From: an uncultured Opitutia bacterium
Lineage (GTDB): Bacteria; Verrucomicrobiota; Verrucomicrobiia; Opitutales; Opitutaceae
NCBI GenBank assembly: GCA_903827245.1
Contig: CAIKHO010000056.1
Location: forward strand, 49,604-113,603
Direction: 5' to 3'
DNA length: 64,000 nt
The position numbers and the translations under genes are program-made. Below are positions 46,194 to 56,811 of the stretch, one piece after another (position 1 is the first letter of the stretch; every line of letters begins with the position of its first letter). The notes under the pieces were generated by a model. That model searched no databases, was not told the origin of the DNA, and worked only from the letters and a program-made list of their open reading frames with translations.

Positions 46194-47721
46194 CCGCGCA
46201 GCGCAGCGCGGCCGCCAGAAACTCCAGCAGCTGCGTCGTGTGCACCGCCACCTGGCCGTGAGCGCGGGCGAGAAGGTCGGCGGCCATGCCGTGCCAGACC
46301 ACGCCGCGGCTGGCGGCCAGCAGCGGCTCGCCCGGCGTCTGCGCGAGCTGGGTGCCGATGATGCCGGCCAGCAAATCGCCGCTGCCGCCGCGCGCGAGCA
46401 CCGGTCCGCCAAACGGACTGTAATACCCCTTCTCGTCCTGCGTGATGCCGGTCAGGCGGCCTTTGAGGACGACGACCGCGCGGCTCGTCTTCTGGAATTC
46501 ACGGAAGTCGCCGCCCGCGAGTATTCGCATGAATTCCCCCCGGTGCGGCGTCAGCACCCGCGGTGCTTTTCCGGCACGCACGATGTCCGGCTGCAGCGCG
46601 TCCGCATCGATCACGAGCGGCACGGGCGAAGTCGTCACGATGTCCTTGATCAGCGCAAGGGTTTCAGGCTCCCGGCCCAGTCCCGGTCCCAGAACCAGTG
46701 CTGTCGCCCGCCCGATCAGCGCTTGCAACAAATGGCGTCCTTCGAGCGCCAGGCCGCCGTCCGGCGTCTCCGGCCAGCCCACCCACATCACTTCCGGCGC
46801 CTTCGCCGCGTAGGCGGCCGCCAGCGACTCGGGCACGAAGGCCGTCACCAATCCCGCCCCGCTGCGCAAGGCCGCCAGCGCGGTCATCAGCACGGCACCG
46901 GGATAACTGCGCGAGCCACCGAGCACCAACAGGTGGCCGTAGGTGCGTTTGTCGGATTCCGGGGCGCGCAGGCCGCGCAGCGGCGCCAAGACCTGCGGCG
47001 TAAGAACCCGCAGCCTGGGTTCCGTTGCAGTCGGGGCCGGCAACGCCGGCCGTCTGGCCTCAGCGACATTGAAAAAGCCCAAATCCAGATATCGGAGGCG
47101 CCCGACCACGGCCGCGTGGGATGAGTCCACCACCGGGGTTTTCACGATGCCCGTGGCATAGGTGAAGTCGGCCCGGAACACGGCCTCGCCTCCCAGCCCG
47201 CTCGGCAGGTCGACGGCCGCGCGGAGACGGACCGGCAGGGCGTTCACCTGCGCCAGCAGCGCCGCCACCGTGGCGTCGACCGGGGGACGGAATTGAAAGC
47301 CGAAGATGGCGTCGAGGGAGAGATCGTAGGCGGCAGCAAGGTCGGCGACCTGGCCTACAACAGTCACCCGGCCGGGGGCGGCGTGGACGAGCTGACGGTA
47401 AGCGCGCGCCGCGAGCGGACGCAGAATGCGTTCGCCAAACACCAGGCGCACGTCGGCGATGGCCTTCGGAAATTTTTCCAGAATGGCCTGCGCGGCCAGT
47501 AGCGCGTCGCCGCCATTGTGACCCTTGCCGGCGAGCACGAGGATGCGGCCATCCGCCGGGAAGCCGCCGATCTCCTCGTAATCCCGCAGCACCGCCGCAG
47601 CCACCGCGCGGCCGGCCCGCTCCATGGCGGGCCATTCCTTCGCCTCGTTGCCGGCGAAAAGCTTTTCCTCGAAAAGACGCGCCTCGTCGCAGGAGAGAAC
47701 CGGGTGGCTGGGCGGGATCAT
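46189..47721 (-). CDS. nnrED: Bifunctional NAD(P)HX epimerase/dehydratase
   Basis: Protein of 510 residues. The N-terminal epimerase domain (AGKGHNGGDALLAAQAILE, GVDLPSGLGGE-like AAVDLPSGLGGEA) is followed by an ADP-dependent dehydratase domain (GHLLVLGGSRSYPGAVLMTA, VLTPHRGEFMRILAG, GGSGDLLAGIIGTQLAQ). It repairs hydrated NADH and NADPH. It overlaps the upstream hypothetical gene by four bases, and its stop lies inside a hairpin arm. Confidence 0.95.
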   Translation of the reverse strand: MIPPSHPVLSCDEARLFEEKLFAGNEAKEWPAMERAGRAVAAAVLRDYEEIGGFPADGRILVLAGKGHNGGDALLAAQAILEKFPKAIADVRLVFGERILRPLAARAYRQLVHAAPGRVTVVGQVADLAAAYDLSLDAIFGFQFRPPVDATVAALLAQVNALPVRLRAAVDLPSGLGGEAVFRADFTYATGIVKTPVVDSSHAAVVGRLRYLDLGFFNVAEARRPALPAPTATEPRLRVLTPQVLAPLRGLRAPESDKRTYGHLLVLGGSRSYPGAVLMTALAALRSGAGLVTAFVPESLAAAYAAKAPEVMWVGWPETPDGGLALEGRHLLQALIGRATALVLGPGLGREPETLALIKDIVTTSPVPLVIDADALQPDIVRAGKAPRVLTPHRGEFMRILAGGDFREFQKTSRAVVVLKGRLTGITQDEKGYYSPFGGPVLARGGSGDLLAGIIGTQLAQTPGEPLLAASRGVVWHGMAADLLARAHGQVAVHTTQLLEFLAAALRCAG

Positions 47722-48302
47722 GGCTGGCGGCCGTCACCGGGGCCGGTCTGGGGTTGGACGGGGGCTGGATTGGGCACGGCTTGGTCGTGCGGCGGGTTGA
47801 ACGTGTCGCGCACCGCCCCGGAAAATGTCCGGAAGTTCTCCTTGTGGACCTCATCCAGCCATTCCTGGTGGCGCGCGGGCGTCTCGGTGAATTGCAACGG
47901 CGAGTTTTCCTTCACGCCATGCGTGAGCACGGGACGGGTCAGCCGCGGAATCGAACGGAAATAATTATGATCGCTGGTGCGCAACACCTCAAAGCAGTCC
48001 GTGTAGGCGTTCGCCTGCGGGTTCCACAGTGCAACCTCGGTGGTGTCATTTTCCCACACGGCGAACTGCCCCCATTCCTCGAACACCGCCTCGATGGCCG
48101 CCACCCGGGGCACCGCGGGGGCGGACGGAGGCGGTTCCGGCTTCTTCTCCACCACGGGCGGAGCGACGGGTACTACCGGCCGCCGCGGGAGTGACCAGAC
48201 AAACAATGCGCCCAGCAGGAAGCCGAGCATCACCCACGAAGGGGTTGGGGACGGACGGCCGGACGACGGCGGGCGCACCGAGGTGGATTCGGATTCATCC
48301 AT
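47718..48302 (-). CDS. Hypothetical membrane-anchored protein
   Basis: Protein of 194 residues with a Ser/Pro-rich start, one transmembrane segment (WVMLGFLLGALFVWSLP), a Pro-rich linker (VPVAPPVVEKKPEPPPS) and a periplasmic domain with VFEEWGQFAVWENDTTEVAL and FNPPHDQAVPNPAP. No family was recognised. Its stop overlaps the nnr start by four bases, suggesting coupled translation. Confidence 0.65.
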   Translation of the reverse strand: MDESESTSVRPPSSGRPSPTPSWVMLGFLLGALFVWSLPRRPVVPVAPPVVEKKPEPPPSAPAVPRVAAIEAVFEEWGQFAVWENDTTEVALWNPQANAYTDCFEVLRTSDHNYFRSIPRLTRPVLTHGVKENSPLQFTETPARHQEWLDEVHKENFRTFSGAVRDTFNPPHDQAVPNPAPVQPQTGPGDGRQP

Positions 48303-48448
48303 GGACGCCTTTCGCCTTCGGTTCGGCGGTGGAAGCCTGCCTGCCCGTGTGACCAGCCCAAGGGTCCGAGCGGTGCGAGGAACAGATGAGGTTTGATTTG
48401 AGCAACAGCATGACGGTCGGCGAAACCTTCATCGCCTGCAAGCGGCTC

Positions 48449-48859
48449 CTACCCGGCCCGCACGAGGGCGGCCACGGCCATGGCGGAAGTCTCGGTGTGC
48501 GACAGGCTCACCAGCACGTGCGTGGCACCGACATGGTGGAGCAGCGCCAAGCCCTTTTCATCGAGCCGCACGAGGGGTTCGTCGCGGACGCCGTGGTAGA
48601 CGGAAACGGATTTCCAGCCGAGTTCGCCGCCGATGCCCGTGGTGAAGCACTTCGAGACCGCCTCCTTGGCCGCCCAGCGGGCCGCGAGGTGCTTGTGCGG
48701 GTGGGCCATGCTGAAGCAGTAGGCCCGCTCCTCCTCGGTGAAAACGCGGTCGAGAAAACGATCACCGTTCCGCTCCAGCACATCACGGATGCGCTGGACA
48801 TCGATCAGGTCGCAGCCGAGGCCGGTGAGGATCCCGCCGGGAGGAAGTTGGATGTTCAT
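48449..48859 (-). CDS. acpS: Holo-[acyl-carrier-protein] synthase
   Basis: Protein of 136 residues. It has GLGCDLIDVQRIRDVLERNG with the metal-binding Asp, VFTEEERAYC and HLAARWAAKEAVSKCFTTGI with the second metal Glu, plus VLVSLSHTETSAMAVAAL near the end. AcpS moves phosphopantetheine from CoA to acyl carrier protein. It lies downstream of pdxJ, as in many bacteria, but a family F hairpin separates the two. Confidence 0.95.
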   Translation of the reverse strand: MNIQLPPGGILTGLGCDLIDVQRIRDVLERNGDRFLDRVFTEEERAYCFSMAHPHKHLAARWAAKEAVSKCFTTGIGGELGWKSVSVYHGVRDEPLVRLDEKGLALLHHVGATHVLVSLSHTETSAMAVAALVRAG

Positions 48860-48868
48860 GGGGTGGAA

Positions 48869-48939
48869 ACCACGAGATACACGAAAATCGATCCCGACAG
48901 GCCAGGCCTTCCTTTCGTATATTCGGTGTGTTTCGTGGT
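48869..48939. repeat. Hairpin element family F, copy 3
   Basis: ACCACGAGATACACGAAAAT left and TTCGGTGTGTTTCGTGGT right; the left arm is shorter than the right, as if partly deleted. It lies between pdxJ stop and acpS start. Confidence 0.65.
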
Positions 48940-48947
48940 GGCAGAAA

Positions 48948-49691
48948 TCATGGATTCATCCGCGCCTTCATTTCGCGGACGGCCTCGCCGACGCCGGTGA
49001 ACAGGGCACGGCTGACGATGCTGTGGCCGATGTTGAGCTCGTGCAGGCCGGGCAGCGTGCGGACCTCGGCAATATTGACATAGTTGATGCCGTGGCCGGC
49101 GTTGACGGTCAGGCCGCACTGCAGGCCGAGGCGGGTCCCGGACACAAGCCGGTCAAACTCCGCGGCGCGGCCGGCACCATGATACGCATTCGCGTAAGCT
49201 CCGGTGTGCAGCTCGATCCAGGGCGCACCAAGCTGCGCACCGAGCTCGATCTGCGCCGCCACCGGATCGATGAACAGGCTCGTCGCGATGCCGGCGGCGT
49301 TCATCGCGTCGATGCACGCCTTCACGCGGTCGCGGTTCTTTACGACGTCGAGACCGCCCTCGGTGGTGACTTCCTCCCGGCTCTCCGGCACCAGGCAGAT
49401 GGACTCCGGCCTCAGGCGGAGGGCGAACTCGACCATCGCGGGCGCGCAGGCCATCTCAAAGTTGAGCCGCGTCGCGATCGACTCGCGCAGGCGCCAGACA
49501 TCGCGTTCCTGGATATGGCGGCGGTCCTCGCGCAGATGCACGGTGATGCCATCGGCACCCGCCTGCTCGGCGAGGAGGGCGAAGGCCACCGGATCCGGCT
49601 CGATCGCGCCGCCGGCCGTGGCCGCGGCCTGCCGGTAGCGGGCCTGCCGCACGGTGGCACAGTGGTCGATATTGACGCCGAGAAGGATCAT
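48948..49691 (-). CDS. pdxJ: Pyridoxine 5'-phosphate synthase
   Basis: Protein of 247 residues from ATG 49691 (MILLGVNIDHCATVRQAR). The TIM-barrel motifs GADGITVHLREDRRHIQERD, CLVPESREEVTTEGGLDV, GAPWIELHTGAYANAY, VNAGHGINYVN and ELNIGHSIVSRALFTG identify PdxJ, which makes pyridoxine phosphate from DXP and 3-amino-2-oxopropyl phosphate. An in-frame upstream ATG would add a 63-residue leader and is not supported. Confidence 0.96.
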   Translation of the reverse strand: MILLGVNIDHCATVRQARYRQAAATAGGAIEPDPVAFALLAEQAGADGITVHLREDRRHIQERDVWRLRESIATRLNFEMACAPAMVEFALRLRPESICLVPESREEVTTEGGLDVVKNRDRVKACIDAMNAAGIATSLFIDPVAAQIELGAQLGAPWIELHTGAYANAYHGAGRAAEFDRLVSGTRLGLQCGLTVNAGHGINYVNIAEVRTLPGLHELNIGHSIVSRALFTGVGEAVREMKARMNP

Positions 49692-49797
49692 GGGAGGGGC
49701 AAACGTGGCACAAAGTGGGAAGCCAGGAAACCAGGAAAACGCGAGCCCGGACGAAATCTGCTTCCGGACCCCGAGACTTCCCCTTTCAATCCTGCAC

Positions 49798-50505
49798 GTG
49801 CCCCATCCGCCGCCGAAAAAGGAAAACCTGCTGGTCAACCTCATCTGCAACATCGCGCTGCCCACGCTGATCCTTACCAAGCTGAGCGGCGACCGCTGGC
49901 TCGGTCCGGTGGCGGGACTGGTGCTGGCGCTGGCCTTTCCGCTCGGTTACGGAATCTACGACTACCTGCAGCGCCGGAGGGCGAACTTCATTTCCATCGC
50001 GGGCTTTGCGAGCGTCCTGCTGACCGGCGGGCTCGGCCTGATGAAGGTCGGCGGCATCTGGTTCGCGGTGAAGGACGCGGCAGTGCCGCTCGTGCTGGGC
50101 GCCGGGGTGATGTTTTCGCTCCGGTCCAAGACCCCGATCGTACGGGAGATCTTTTTCAACGACCAGCTCATGGACGTGCCGCGCGTCGAGGCCGCGCTGG
50201 CGGAGCGCGGCAACCAGGAGGGATTCCGGCGGCTGCTGACGACCGCGAGCTTCTGGCTCGGCGGCGCGTTTGTAATCAGTGCCGGCCTGAATTTTTCCCT
50301 CGCCCGCTACCTGCTGAAAAGTCCGCCCGGCACGCCGGAATTCAACGCCGAACTCGGCCGCATGCACCTGCTCAGCTGGCCCGTCATCGTCCTGCCCAGC
50401 ATGGTGGTGATGATGCTCGCCTTCTGGCGAATGATGACCGGCCTCAAGCAGCTGACCGGCCTGACCCTCGACGAAATTTTCAAGGTGCAGGAGCCGAAGG
50501 CCTGA
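49798..50505 (+). CDS. Polytopic membrane protein, VC0807-like
   Basis: Protein of 235 residues from GTG 49798 (VPHPPPKKENLLVNLI); an upstream ATG overlaps the pdxJ leader. Several transmembrane helices are seen (LIFNIALPTLIL-type start, GPVAGLVLALAFPLGYGIYD, FISIAGFASVLLTGGLGLM, VLPSMVVMMLAFWRMMTGL). The segment KTPIVREIFFNDQLMD recalls VC0807-type proteins of unknown function. The assignment is tentative. Confidence 0.6.
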   Translation: MPHPPPKKENLLVNLICNIALPTLILTKLSGDRWLGPVAGLVLALAFPLGYGIYDYLQRRRANFISIAGFASVLLTGGLGLMKVGGIWFAVKDAAVPLVLGAGVMFSLRSKTPIVREIFFNDQLMDVPRVEAALAERGNQEGFRRLLTTASFWLGGAFVISAGLNFSLARYLLKSPPGTPEFNAELGRMHLLSWPVIVLPSMVVMMLAFWRMMTGLKQLTGLTLDEIFKVQEPKA

Positions 50506-50530
50506 CCTCCAGCAAGGTTAGGGTTTGAGA

Positions 50531-50605
50531 TTGCAGGAGCGGCTTAACGCCGCGATCTGTTGTGCAGATGACCCCGATCATCGCGGCGTGAAGCCGCTCC
50601 TCCAG
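50531..50605. repeat. Hairpin element family H, copy 1
   Basis: TTGCAGGAGCGGCTTAACGC and GCGTGAAGCCGCTCCTCC form a long stem with an 18-nt loop. It lies between two convergent genes, so it may terminate both. It resembles the dispersed GTAGGAGCGGCTT repeats known from several proteobacterial genomes. Confidence 0.82.
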
Positions 50606-50656
50606 TTGGCGATTGCAAATCGACCGGGGCCCTCGCCGATGCCCGTTCGGGGTTCC

Positions 50657-51115
50657 TCAGCGCTTGTTCTGGTCCACCACGGTCACTTTTCCATCCGCGA
50701 AGGTTACCCGGATGACTTCGTCGATGTGCGTGCGGTAGACGTCCTGCGTGATGGGTTCGTGAAAAATCACATAGCCCCGGCCGCCGGGAGCGGGCTCGAT
50801 CTCACGATGCCAGCCCACCCAGGCCGAGCCCTCGTATTGTTCCCAGTAGGTGCGGTAGATCCAGACGTTGCTGCTGCCCGAGGCCGTGGCTACGTCACGC
50901 TTTTCGTCAGGATCACCCAACGCGATGTAGACCATGTCCATGGTGTCGCCGGGATTGATCTTGCCCCGTTCCAAACGCTTCTGCGTTCGCGGGCTGAGCG
51001 CGTCGAAGACACCGGATTTTTCCTCGGCGCGAGACTTGAAGGTATCGCAACCGGTGAGACCAAAAGCGGCGGTCAGCGCCGCGCACAGGCAAAGGAGCGA
51101 GATGGGCTTCTTCAT
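50657..51115 (-). CDS. Lipoprotein with BamE/SmpA-like segment
   Basis: Protein of 152 residues from ATG 51115; signal peptide with lipobox GLTGC (MKKPISLLCLCAALTAAFG). The segment RGKINPGDTMDMVYIALGDP resembles the turn region of SmpA/OmlA-like small lipoproteins; WIYRTYWEQYEGSAW and VIRVTFADGKVTVVDQNKR follow. It is likely periplasmic. The function is unknown; outer-membrane assembly is only a family hint. Confidence 0.7.
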   Translation of the reverse strand: MKKPISLLCLCAALTAAFGLTGCDTFKSRAEEKSGVFDALSPRTQKRLERGKINPGDTMDMVYIALGDPDEKRDVATASGSSNVWIYRTYWEQYEGSAWVGWHREIEPAPGGRGYVIFHEPITQDVYRTHIDEVIRVTFADGKVTVVDQNKR

Positions 51116-51140
51116 GATGAAGCCCATGGACCGTGGATTT

Positions 51141-52436
<1,296 letters not shown>

Positions 52437-52569
52437 TAGGCGAGCGAAGCTAAATCCTAGCCGCTTGCAAAGAAAAGAAGCCCCGGAGCCGGAACATTTC
52501 CGCGGGAATAAGGCCGCTGCGCCGAATCGGTTAGGGGAACTGCAGGGGGTGGCGGCCCACCCACCCCCC

Positions 52570-52670
52570 ATCTTTCTCTTTCCTCTTTATCTTTCTCTCG
52601 GGTCCAGCGATCGGCCGGCTGGATTCGGTCGGGGGAGAAAGAGAAGGATAAAGACGGAAGAGAAAGATTT
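52570..52670. repeat. Pyrimidine/purine inverted repeat, family E
   Basis: ATCTTTCTCTTTCCTCTTTA left pairs with AAGACGGAAGAGAAAGAT right; arms of about 35 nt and a 32-nt GC-rich loop. It lies between hisH and gltA on the minus strand. Confidence 0.75.
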
Positions 52671-52692
52671 CGGGCCAAACCGCGGGAAAGCC

Positions 52693-52713
52693 GGGCGCGG
52701 TCAACCGGCGCCC
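52693..52713 (-). terminator. Short hairpin family D after hisH
   Basis: GGGCGC, loop GGTCAACCG, GCGCCC, ending at the base before the hisH stop codon on the minus strand. The loop again contains GTCAA. Confidence 0.6.
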
Positions 52714-53346
52714 CTACCCTTTGGCAGCCACCGCCGCGAAGTTGCGATAGATCTGCAGGCCCTTGGCCTGGCTCTTCTCGGGGTGGAACTGCGTGGCAAA
52801 GCAACGGCCACGGCCAATGGCCGCGGTGAAGGCCCCGCCATAGTCGCACTCCGCCAGGACCAGGCTCCGTTCGGCCGGGGCGCAATAGTAGCTGTGCACG
52901 AAGTAGAAGGCCTCGCCTTCAGGCGCGAGGCCCGCGGCGAGGGGCGAACCGGGCTGGACGAAGCGCACGGTGTTCCAGCCCATGTGCGGGATCTTGAATT
53001 CGGACGGACGGCGGAAGCGCACCACCCGGCCCCGGAAAATACCGAGGCCGGTGACATTCCCCTCCTCCGAATGCTCGAACAGGGCCTGCATCCCGAGGCA
53101 CACCCCGAGAAACGGACGGTCGGCCGCGATCCAGTCGCGCACCGTGGCGTCGAGCTTGGCCTCACGCAGCGCCGCCACGCAGTCGCGCAGCGCGCCAACG
53201 CCCGGCAGGACGAGCCCCGTCGCGCCACTGTCTGCGACCTCCGCAGGCGTGTGCACCACGCGCGGCGCGGCCCCGACGGCCTCAAGGGCCTTCGTGACGC
53301 TGCGCAGGTTGCAGATTCCGTTGTCGATGACGGCGATGGTGGACAT
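52714..53346 (-). CDS. hisH: Imidazole glycerol phosphate synthase glutaminase subunit
   Basis: Protein of 210 residues, a class I glutamine amidotransferase: start IAVIDNGICNLRSVTKAL, nucleophile Cys in GVCLGMQALFEHSEEG, His/Glu in TQFHPEKSQAKGLQ. It supplies ammonia to HisF for histidine and AICAR formation. It is the last gene of hisDCBH; hisF and hisA are not in the window. Confidence 0.95.
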   Translation of the reverse strand: MSTIAVIDNGICNLRSVTKALEAVGAAPRVVHTPAEVADSGATGLVLPGVGALRDCVAALREAKLDATVRDWIAADRPFLGVCLGMQALFEHSEEGNVTGLGIFRGRVVRFRRPSEFKIPHMGWNTVRFVQPGSPLAAGLAPEGEAFYFVHSYYCAPAERSLVLAECDYGGAFTAAIGRGRCFATQFHPEKSQAKGLQIYRNFAAVAAKG

Positions 53347-53353
53347 GGCGAAA

Positions 53354-53452
53354 AGGTGGCCGCCGACCTCCGGGCGGCGGAGAAGAGAACAGTCGACAGT
53401 TAAATTCCCTGCGGAGTCAGACTGCCGCCGCCCGGAGGTCGGCGGCCACCCT
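53354..53452. repeat. Long hairpin abutting the hisB stop
   Basis: AGGTGGCCGCCGACCTCCGG left and CCGGAGGTCGGCGGCCACCC right; 27-nt arms pairing nearly perfectly, with a 44-nt loop. The right arm runs into the first bases of the hisB stop codon and the left arm ends 8 bases upstream of the hisH ATG. A half-copy lies at 60171-60196. Confidence 0.85.
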
Positions 53453-54056
53453 AGATTTTACCCTTGGTCGACGGCAGCAGGTCGGCGGCGCGGGGTTCGA
53501 TCTGGGTCGCGGCGTCGAGCGCGCGGGCCAGGCCCTTGAAGATCGCCTCGGCCGCATGGTGCGGCTCCTCCCCGTACACGAGTTGCACGTGCAGGTTCGC
53601 TCCGAGCGCGTTGCTGAACGCGCGGCAGAATTCCTTCACGAGCACGATGTTGAAGTCGCGCACGAACATCGTCGGCACCTCGGCCTCGTAGACCAGGTGC
53701 GGCCGGCCGCCGACATCCACGGCGATCCGGGCCAGCGACTCGTCCATCGGCAGCAGGAAAAATCCATAGCGCTTGATCCCGAGCTTGTCGCCCAGCGCCT
53801 CCTTGAAGGCCTGGCCCAGCACGAGGCCCACGTCCTCTACCGTGTGGTGATAGTCGACATCGGTGTCGCCCTTGGCCTTCACGGTCAGGTCGAACAAGCC
53901 GTGCTTGGCGAAAAGCGTGAGCATGTGGTCGAAGAACGCCACGCCGGTGTCGATCTTGCCCACGCCGCGGCCGTCGATCGCGAGGGTGAGCGCGATGTCG
54001 GTCTCGGCCGTCTTGCGGTGGACGGTCGCTACGCGTTGGGAGGTGCCTTTAGCCAT
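53451..54056 (-). CDS. hisB: Imidazoleglycerol-phosphate dehydratase
   Basis: Protein of 201 residues from ATG 54056. The manganese-binding motifs are [33 protein letters not shown] and [20 protein letters not shown], each with the paired His residues. It is the monofunctional form, without the phosphatase domain seen in enterobacteria. Its 5' end overlaps the hisC 3' end by 28 bases, so the two are tightly coupled. Confidence 0.95.
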   Translation of the reverse strand: MAKGTSQRVATVHRKTAETDIALTLAIDGRGVGKIDTGVAFFDHMLTLFAKHGLFDLTVKAKGDTDVDYHHTVEDVGLVLGQAFKEALGDKLGIKRYGFFLLPMDESLARIAVDVGGRPHLVYEAEVPTMFVRDFNIVLVKEFCRAFSNALGANLHVQLVYGEEPHHAAEAIFKGLARALDAATQIEPRAADLLPSTKGKI

Positions 54057-55135
54057 GCGTCGAGGGTGTCGTTGAGAACCTGCATTTCCTGATCGGTGCC
54101 GACGCTGATGCGGAGGAACGGGGCGGTCAAGGCGTGGCTGGGGAAGTGCCGGACGAGCACCTTGCGCGAGCACAAGAAGTCGTACGCCGCCTTCGCCACC
54201 GCGGGTCCGGTCTCGCCGCGGGCGTTTTTCGGCTCGGTGAAGATGAAGTTCGCCTGCGAGGGATAGGTGAACCAGCCGCGGGTTTCGGCGAACCCGCGCA
54301 CGGCGCGGTCCCGGGTGGCCTTAACCCTGGCGACGATCGTCTCGAAATAGGCCTGGTCCTCCAGGGCCGCGAGCGCGGCGGCCTGCGAGAGGCGGTTGAC
54401 GTTGTAGCTGTCCCGCACGCGGTCGAGCAGGCCGATGACTCCGGGATCAGCAAGCGCGTAGCCGACACGGATGCCGGCGAGCGCGTAGGCCTTGGACAGG
54501 GTGCGCACGATGACCAGGTTCGGATAACGCGCCAGCAGGGACACGGTGTTCTCGCTCGCAAACGGGGCGTAGGCTTCGTCCACGACGAGCAGGCCGGCAT
54601 AGGTCGAGAGTACGCGCTCGATCTCGGCATTGGCAAAGCCGACGCCGGTCGGCGCGTTGGGCGACGTGAGGAAAAACACCCGCGCCGGGGACGCCGCGAG
54701 GCGCTCCACCGGCAGGCGCATGGTGCGGTCGAACTCGATGATCGTGCTCGTACCATCCTGGATCCCGACCAGCACCGGATAAAGCGAGTAGCTCGGCAGC
54801 GTGAAGCCGGCCGCGGCATCCTGCGTGCAGAAACAACGCACGAGGAGATTGAGGATGTCGTCGGAGCCATTGCCGATGCACACGTTCTCCTCGCGCAGGC
54901 CGTGGAGCTGCGCGACCGCGGCACGCAGCGGGGTGCTTTTCGGGTTCGGATAAAGCCGCAGCGAAACGCCGTCCTCCCCGATCTCGCGGCGCAGCGCCGC
55001 CGCGACCCGCGGGCTGGGCGGATAAGGGCACTCGTTGGTGTTCAGCTTCACCCAGCCCGGCTCCGAGGGTTGGAGTCCGGGAGTGTAGGCATGGAGCTTC
55101 GCGACGTGCGGAAGAGCGAGGGAGGAAGGATTCAT
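54029..55135 (-). CDS. hisC: Histidinol-phosphate aminotransferase
   Basis: Protein of 368 residues, a class I/II PLP aminotransferase. [15 protein letters not shown] is near the start, [20 protein letters not shown] contacts the cofactor, [13 protein letters not shown] and [12 protein letters not shown] follow, and the PLP Lys sits in [18 protein letters not shown]. It converts imidazole acetol phosphate to histidinol phosphate. It overlaps hisB and follows hisD after a gap of 73 bases holding a family G half-hairpin. Confidence 0.94.
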   Translation of the reverse strand: MNPSSLALPHVAKLHAYTPGLQPSEPGWVKLNTNECPYPPSPRVAAALRREIGEDGVSLRLYPNPKSTPLRAAVAQLHGLREENVCIGNGSDDILNLLVRCFCTQDAAAGFTLPSYSLYPVLVGIQDGTSTIIEFDRTMRLPVERLAASPARVFFLTSPNAPTGVGFANAEIERVLSTYAGLLVVDEAYAPFASENTVSLLARYPNLVIVRTLSKAYALAGIRVGYALADPGVIGLLDRVRDSYNVNRLSQAAALAALEDQAYFETIVARVKATRDRAVRGFAETRGWFTYPSQANFIFTEPKNARGETGPAVAKAAYDFLCSRKVLVRHFPSHALTAPFLRISVGTDQEMQVLNDTLDAWLKAPPNA

Positions 55136-55208
55136 GGAGAGGCCTGCGGGCAGGCGATGAACGGCGGGGAGAAGCCTGCAACGCGAAAAATCGCCTGCAA
55201 GCAGGCTC

Positions 55209-56504
55209 CTACAAGGTCCGGATTTTCACGGAGCGACCGTGGGCGTCGAGCTGTTCCATCGCAGCAAAGGCGGCGACCACCGGTTCGCCGCGGCGCACGC
55301 TGGCGCGGCCGTATTGCACGATGCTGGTGCGGCGCATGAAGTCCGCGACGCGCAGGCCGCTGAAGAAACGGCCCGCCCGGCCGGTCGGCAGCACATGGCT
55401 CGGGCCCGCGGTAAAATCGCCCAGCGCCGTGGGCGTGAGGTTGCCCAGCATGATCGCTCCCGCCGTCGTGATCGCCTTGGTGAGTTTGCGGGCGGCGGAA
55501 TCCTTCACCAGGAGCTCGAGGTGCTCGGGGGCGACGTAGTTGGCGATCGCGGCGGCCTGCGCGAGCGTCTGCACTTCAACCGCGAGAAATCCATCGGTCA
55601 GCACCCGCTGCGTCTTCTCCGACCGCGTGATGAGCTTGAGCTGCGCCTCCACCTCGGCGGCGATCGCGGCGAGGATTTTGGCGGAGGTGGCGACGAGATA
55701 GATTTTTTCCCGGCCGGAGCCGTGCTCGGCCTGCGCCAGCAGGTCGGCGGCGGCGAAGTCCGCCCGCGCGGTCTCGTCGGCAATGATCATGACCTCGCTC
55801 GGGCCCGGCAGCGAATCGACGCCGACCGTGCCGAAAACCTGGCGCTTCGCCTCGCAAACGTAGGCGTTCCCCGGGCCGAAGACCTTGTCGACGGCCGGAA
55901 TGGTCGCCGTGCCAAAGGCCATTGCACCGACGGCCTGCACGCCGCCCAAGCGGTAAACCTCCTCCACGCCCAGTAGTTGGAGGGCCGCGAGCAGCCCATC
56001 GGCAATCCGGCCCGACGCATTGGAGGGCGTGAACACGGCAATCTCCGGGCACCCCGCGATGCGGGCCAGCGTGACCGTCATCAGCACGGTCGAGACGAGC
56101 GGCACTTGTCCGCCAGGCACATAAAGCCCGACGCGGCGGATGGGGTCGAATTTTTCACCGACAACGGCGCCCTGCCGGTTGGTGGACGTCCAGTCGCGCG
56201 GCAGGCCGCGGCGGTTGAAGGCGACGATGTTCTCGTGCGCCGCGACCAGCGCCCGGCGCTGCGCCGCCGGCAGTCGCTTGGCCGCGGCAGACAGCTCGGA
56301 AGATTTAACGCGAAAATCGCGCGGGCGCAGCTTGGCTCCATCAAACTTCGCCGCGTAATAGGCGACCGCCTCGTCTCCGCGGGCGCGCACGTCACCGAGA
56401 ATGCCGGAGACGGCGTCGGTGATCTCCGCGGGCACGGCGGCCCCGCGGCAAAAATCCGCAAGTTCGGTGGTGAAGGCCTTGGACGTGTAACTCAGTGTAC
56501 GCAC
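55209..56504 (-). CDS. hisD: Histidinol dehydrogenase
   Basis: Protein of 431 residues (GTG start). Family segments are RVGLYVPGGQVPLVSTVLMT, GPGNAYVCEAKRQVFGTVGV, PGPSEVMIIADETARADFAA, ADLLAQAEHGSGREK, APEHLELLVKD and GPSHVLPTGRAGRFFSGL. It is a zinc enzyme that oxidises histidinol to histidine in two steps. It heads the hisDCBH cluster. Confidence 0.96.
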   Translation of the reverse strand: MRTLSYTSKAFTTELADFCRGAAVPAEITDAVSGILGDVRARGDEAVAYYAAKFDGAKLRPRDFRVKSSELSAAAKRLPAAQRRALVAAHENIVAFNRRGLPRDWTSTNRQGAVVGEKFDPIRRVGLYVPGGQVPLVSTVLMTVTLARIAGCPEIAVFTPSNASGRIADGLLAALQLLGVEEVYRLGGVQAVGAMAFGTATIPAVDKVFGPGNAYVCEAKRQVFGTVGVDSLPGPSEVMIIADETARADFAAADLLAQAEHGSGREKIYLVATSAKILAAIAAEVEAQLKLITRSEKTQRVLTDGFLAVEVQTLAQAAAIANYVAPEHLELLVKDSAARKLTKAITTAGAIMLGNLTPTALGDFTAGPSHVLPTGRAGRFFSGLRVADFMRRTSIVQYGRASVRRGEPVVAAFAAMEQLDAHGRSVKIRTL

Positions 56505-56811
56505 GGAAAAACCCCAGCGTGGCGGTCCGCGGGCCGCGAGGCCAGCCGGAAGGCATCTCCCGCCGCCGAATTGATCGTTCTCGTTCTCTTAATCGTTCGT
56601 CGTTCTCGACTTGGTTCAGAGCAAGAACGAATTGGGACACAGCCAAGGGAACCCGGTCGGCCGAGGGCCGTTTGAGTTTGAAACTGTAGGAGCGGCTTTA
56701 TGCCGTGAGGGTTGGGCCCGCAACGCGATCCATCGCGGCGTAAAGCCGCTCCTACAGGTTCAAACCGATACACCACCAAACCACTCCCGCCAACGGGGGG
56801 CGTTCGCAAAC
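56505..56811. other. Intergenic region upstream of hisD
   Basis: These 307 bases lie between hisD and the LolA-like gene. They hold a degenerate pyrimidine-rich family E piece near 56576-56640 and the family H hairpin at 56684-56757. No his leader peptide with a run of His codons was found in the part upstream of hisD. Confidence 0.6.
56684..56757. repeat. Hairpin element family H, copy 2
   Basis: CTGTAGGAGCGGCTTTATGC left and GCGTAAAGCCGCTCCTACAG right, with CGCGATCC in the loop. It is the best-preserved family H copy in the window. Confidence 0.85.
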
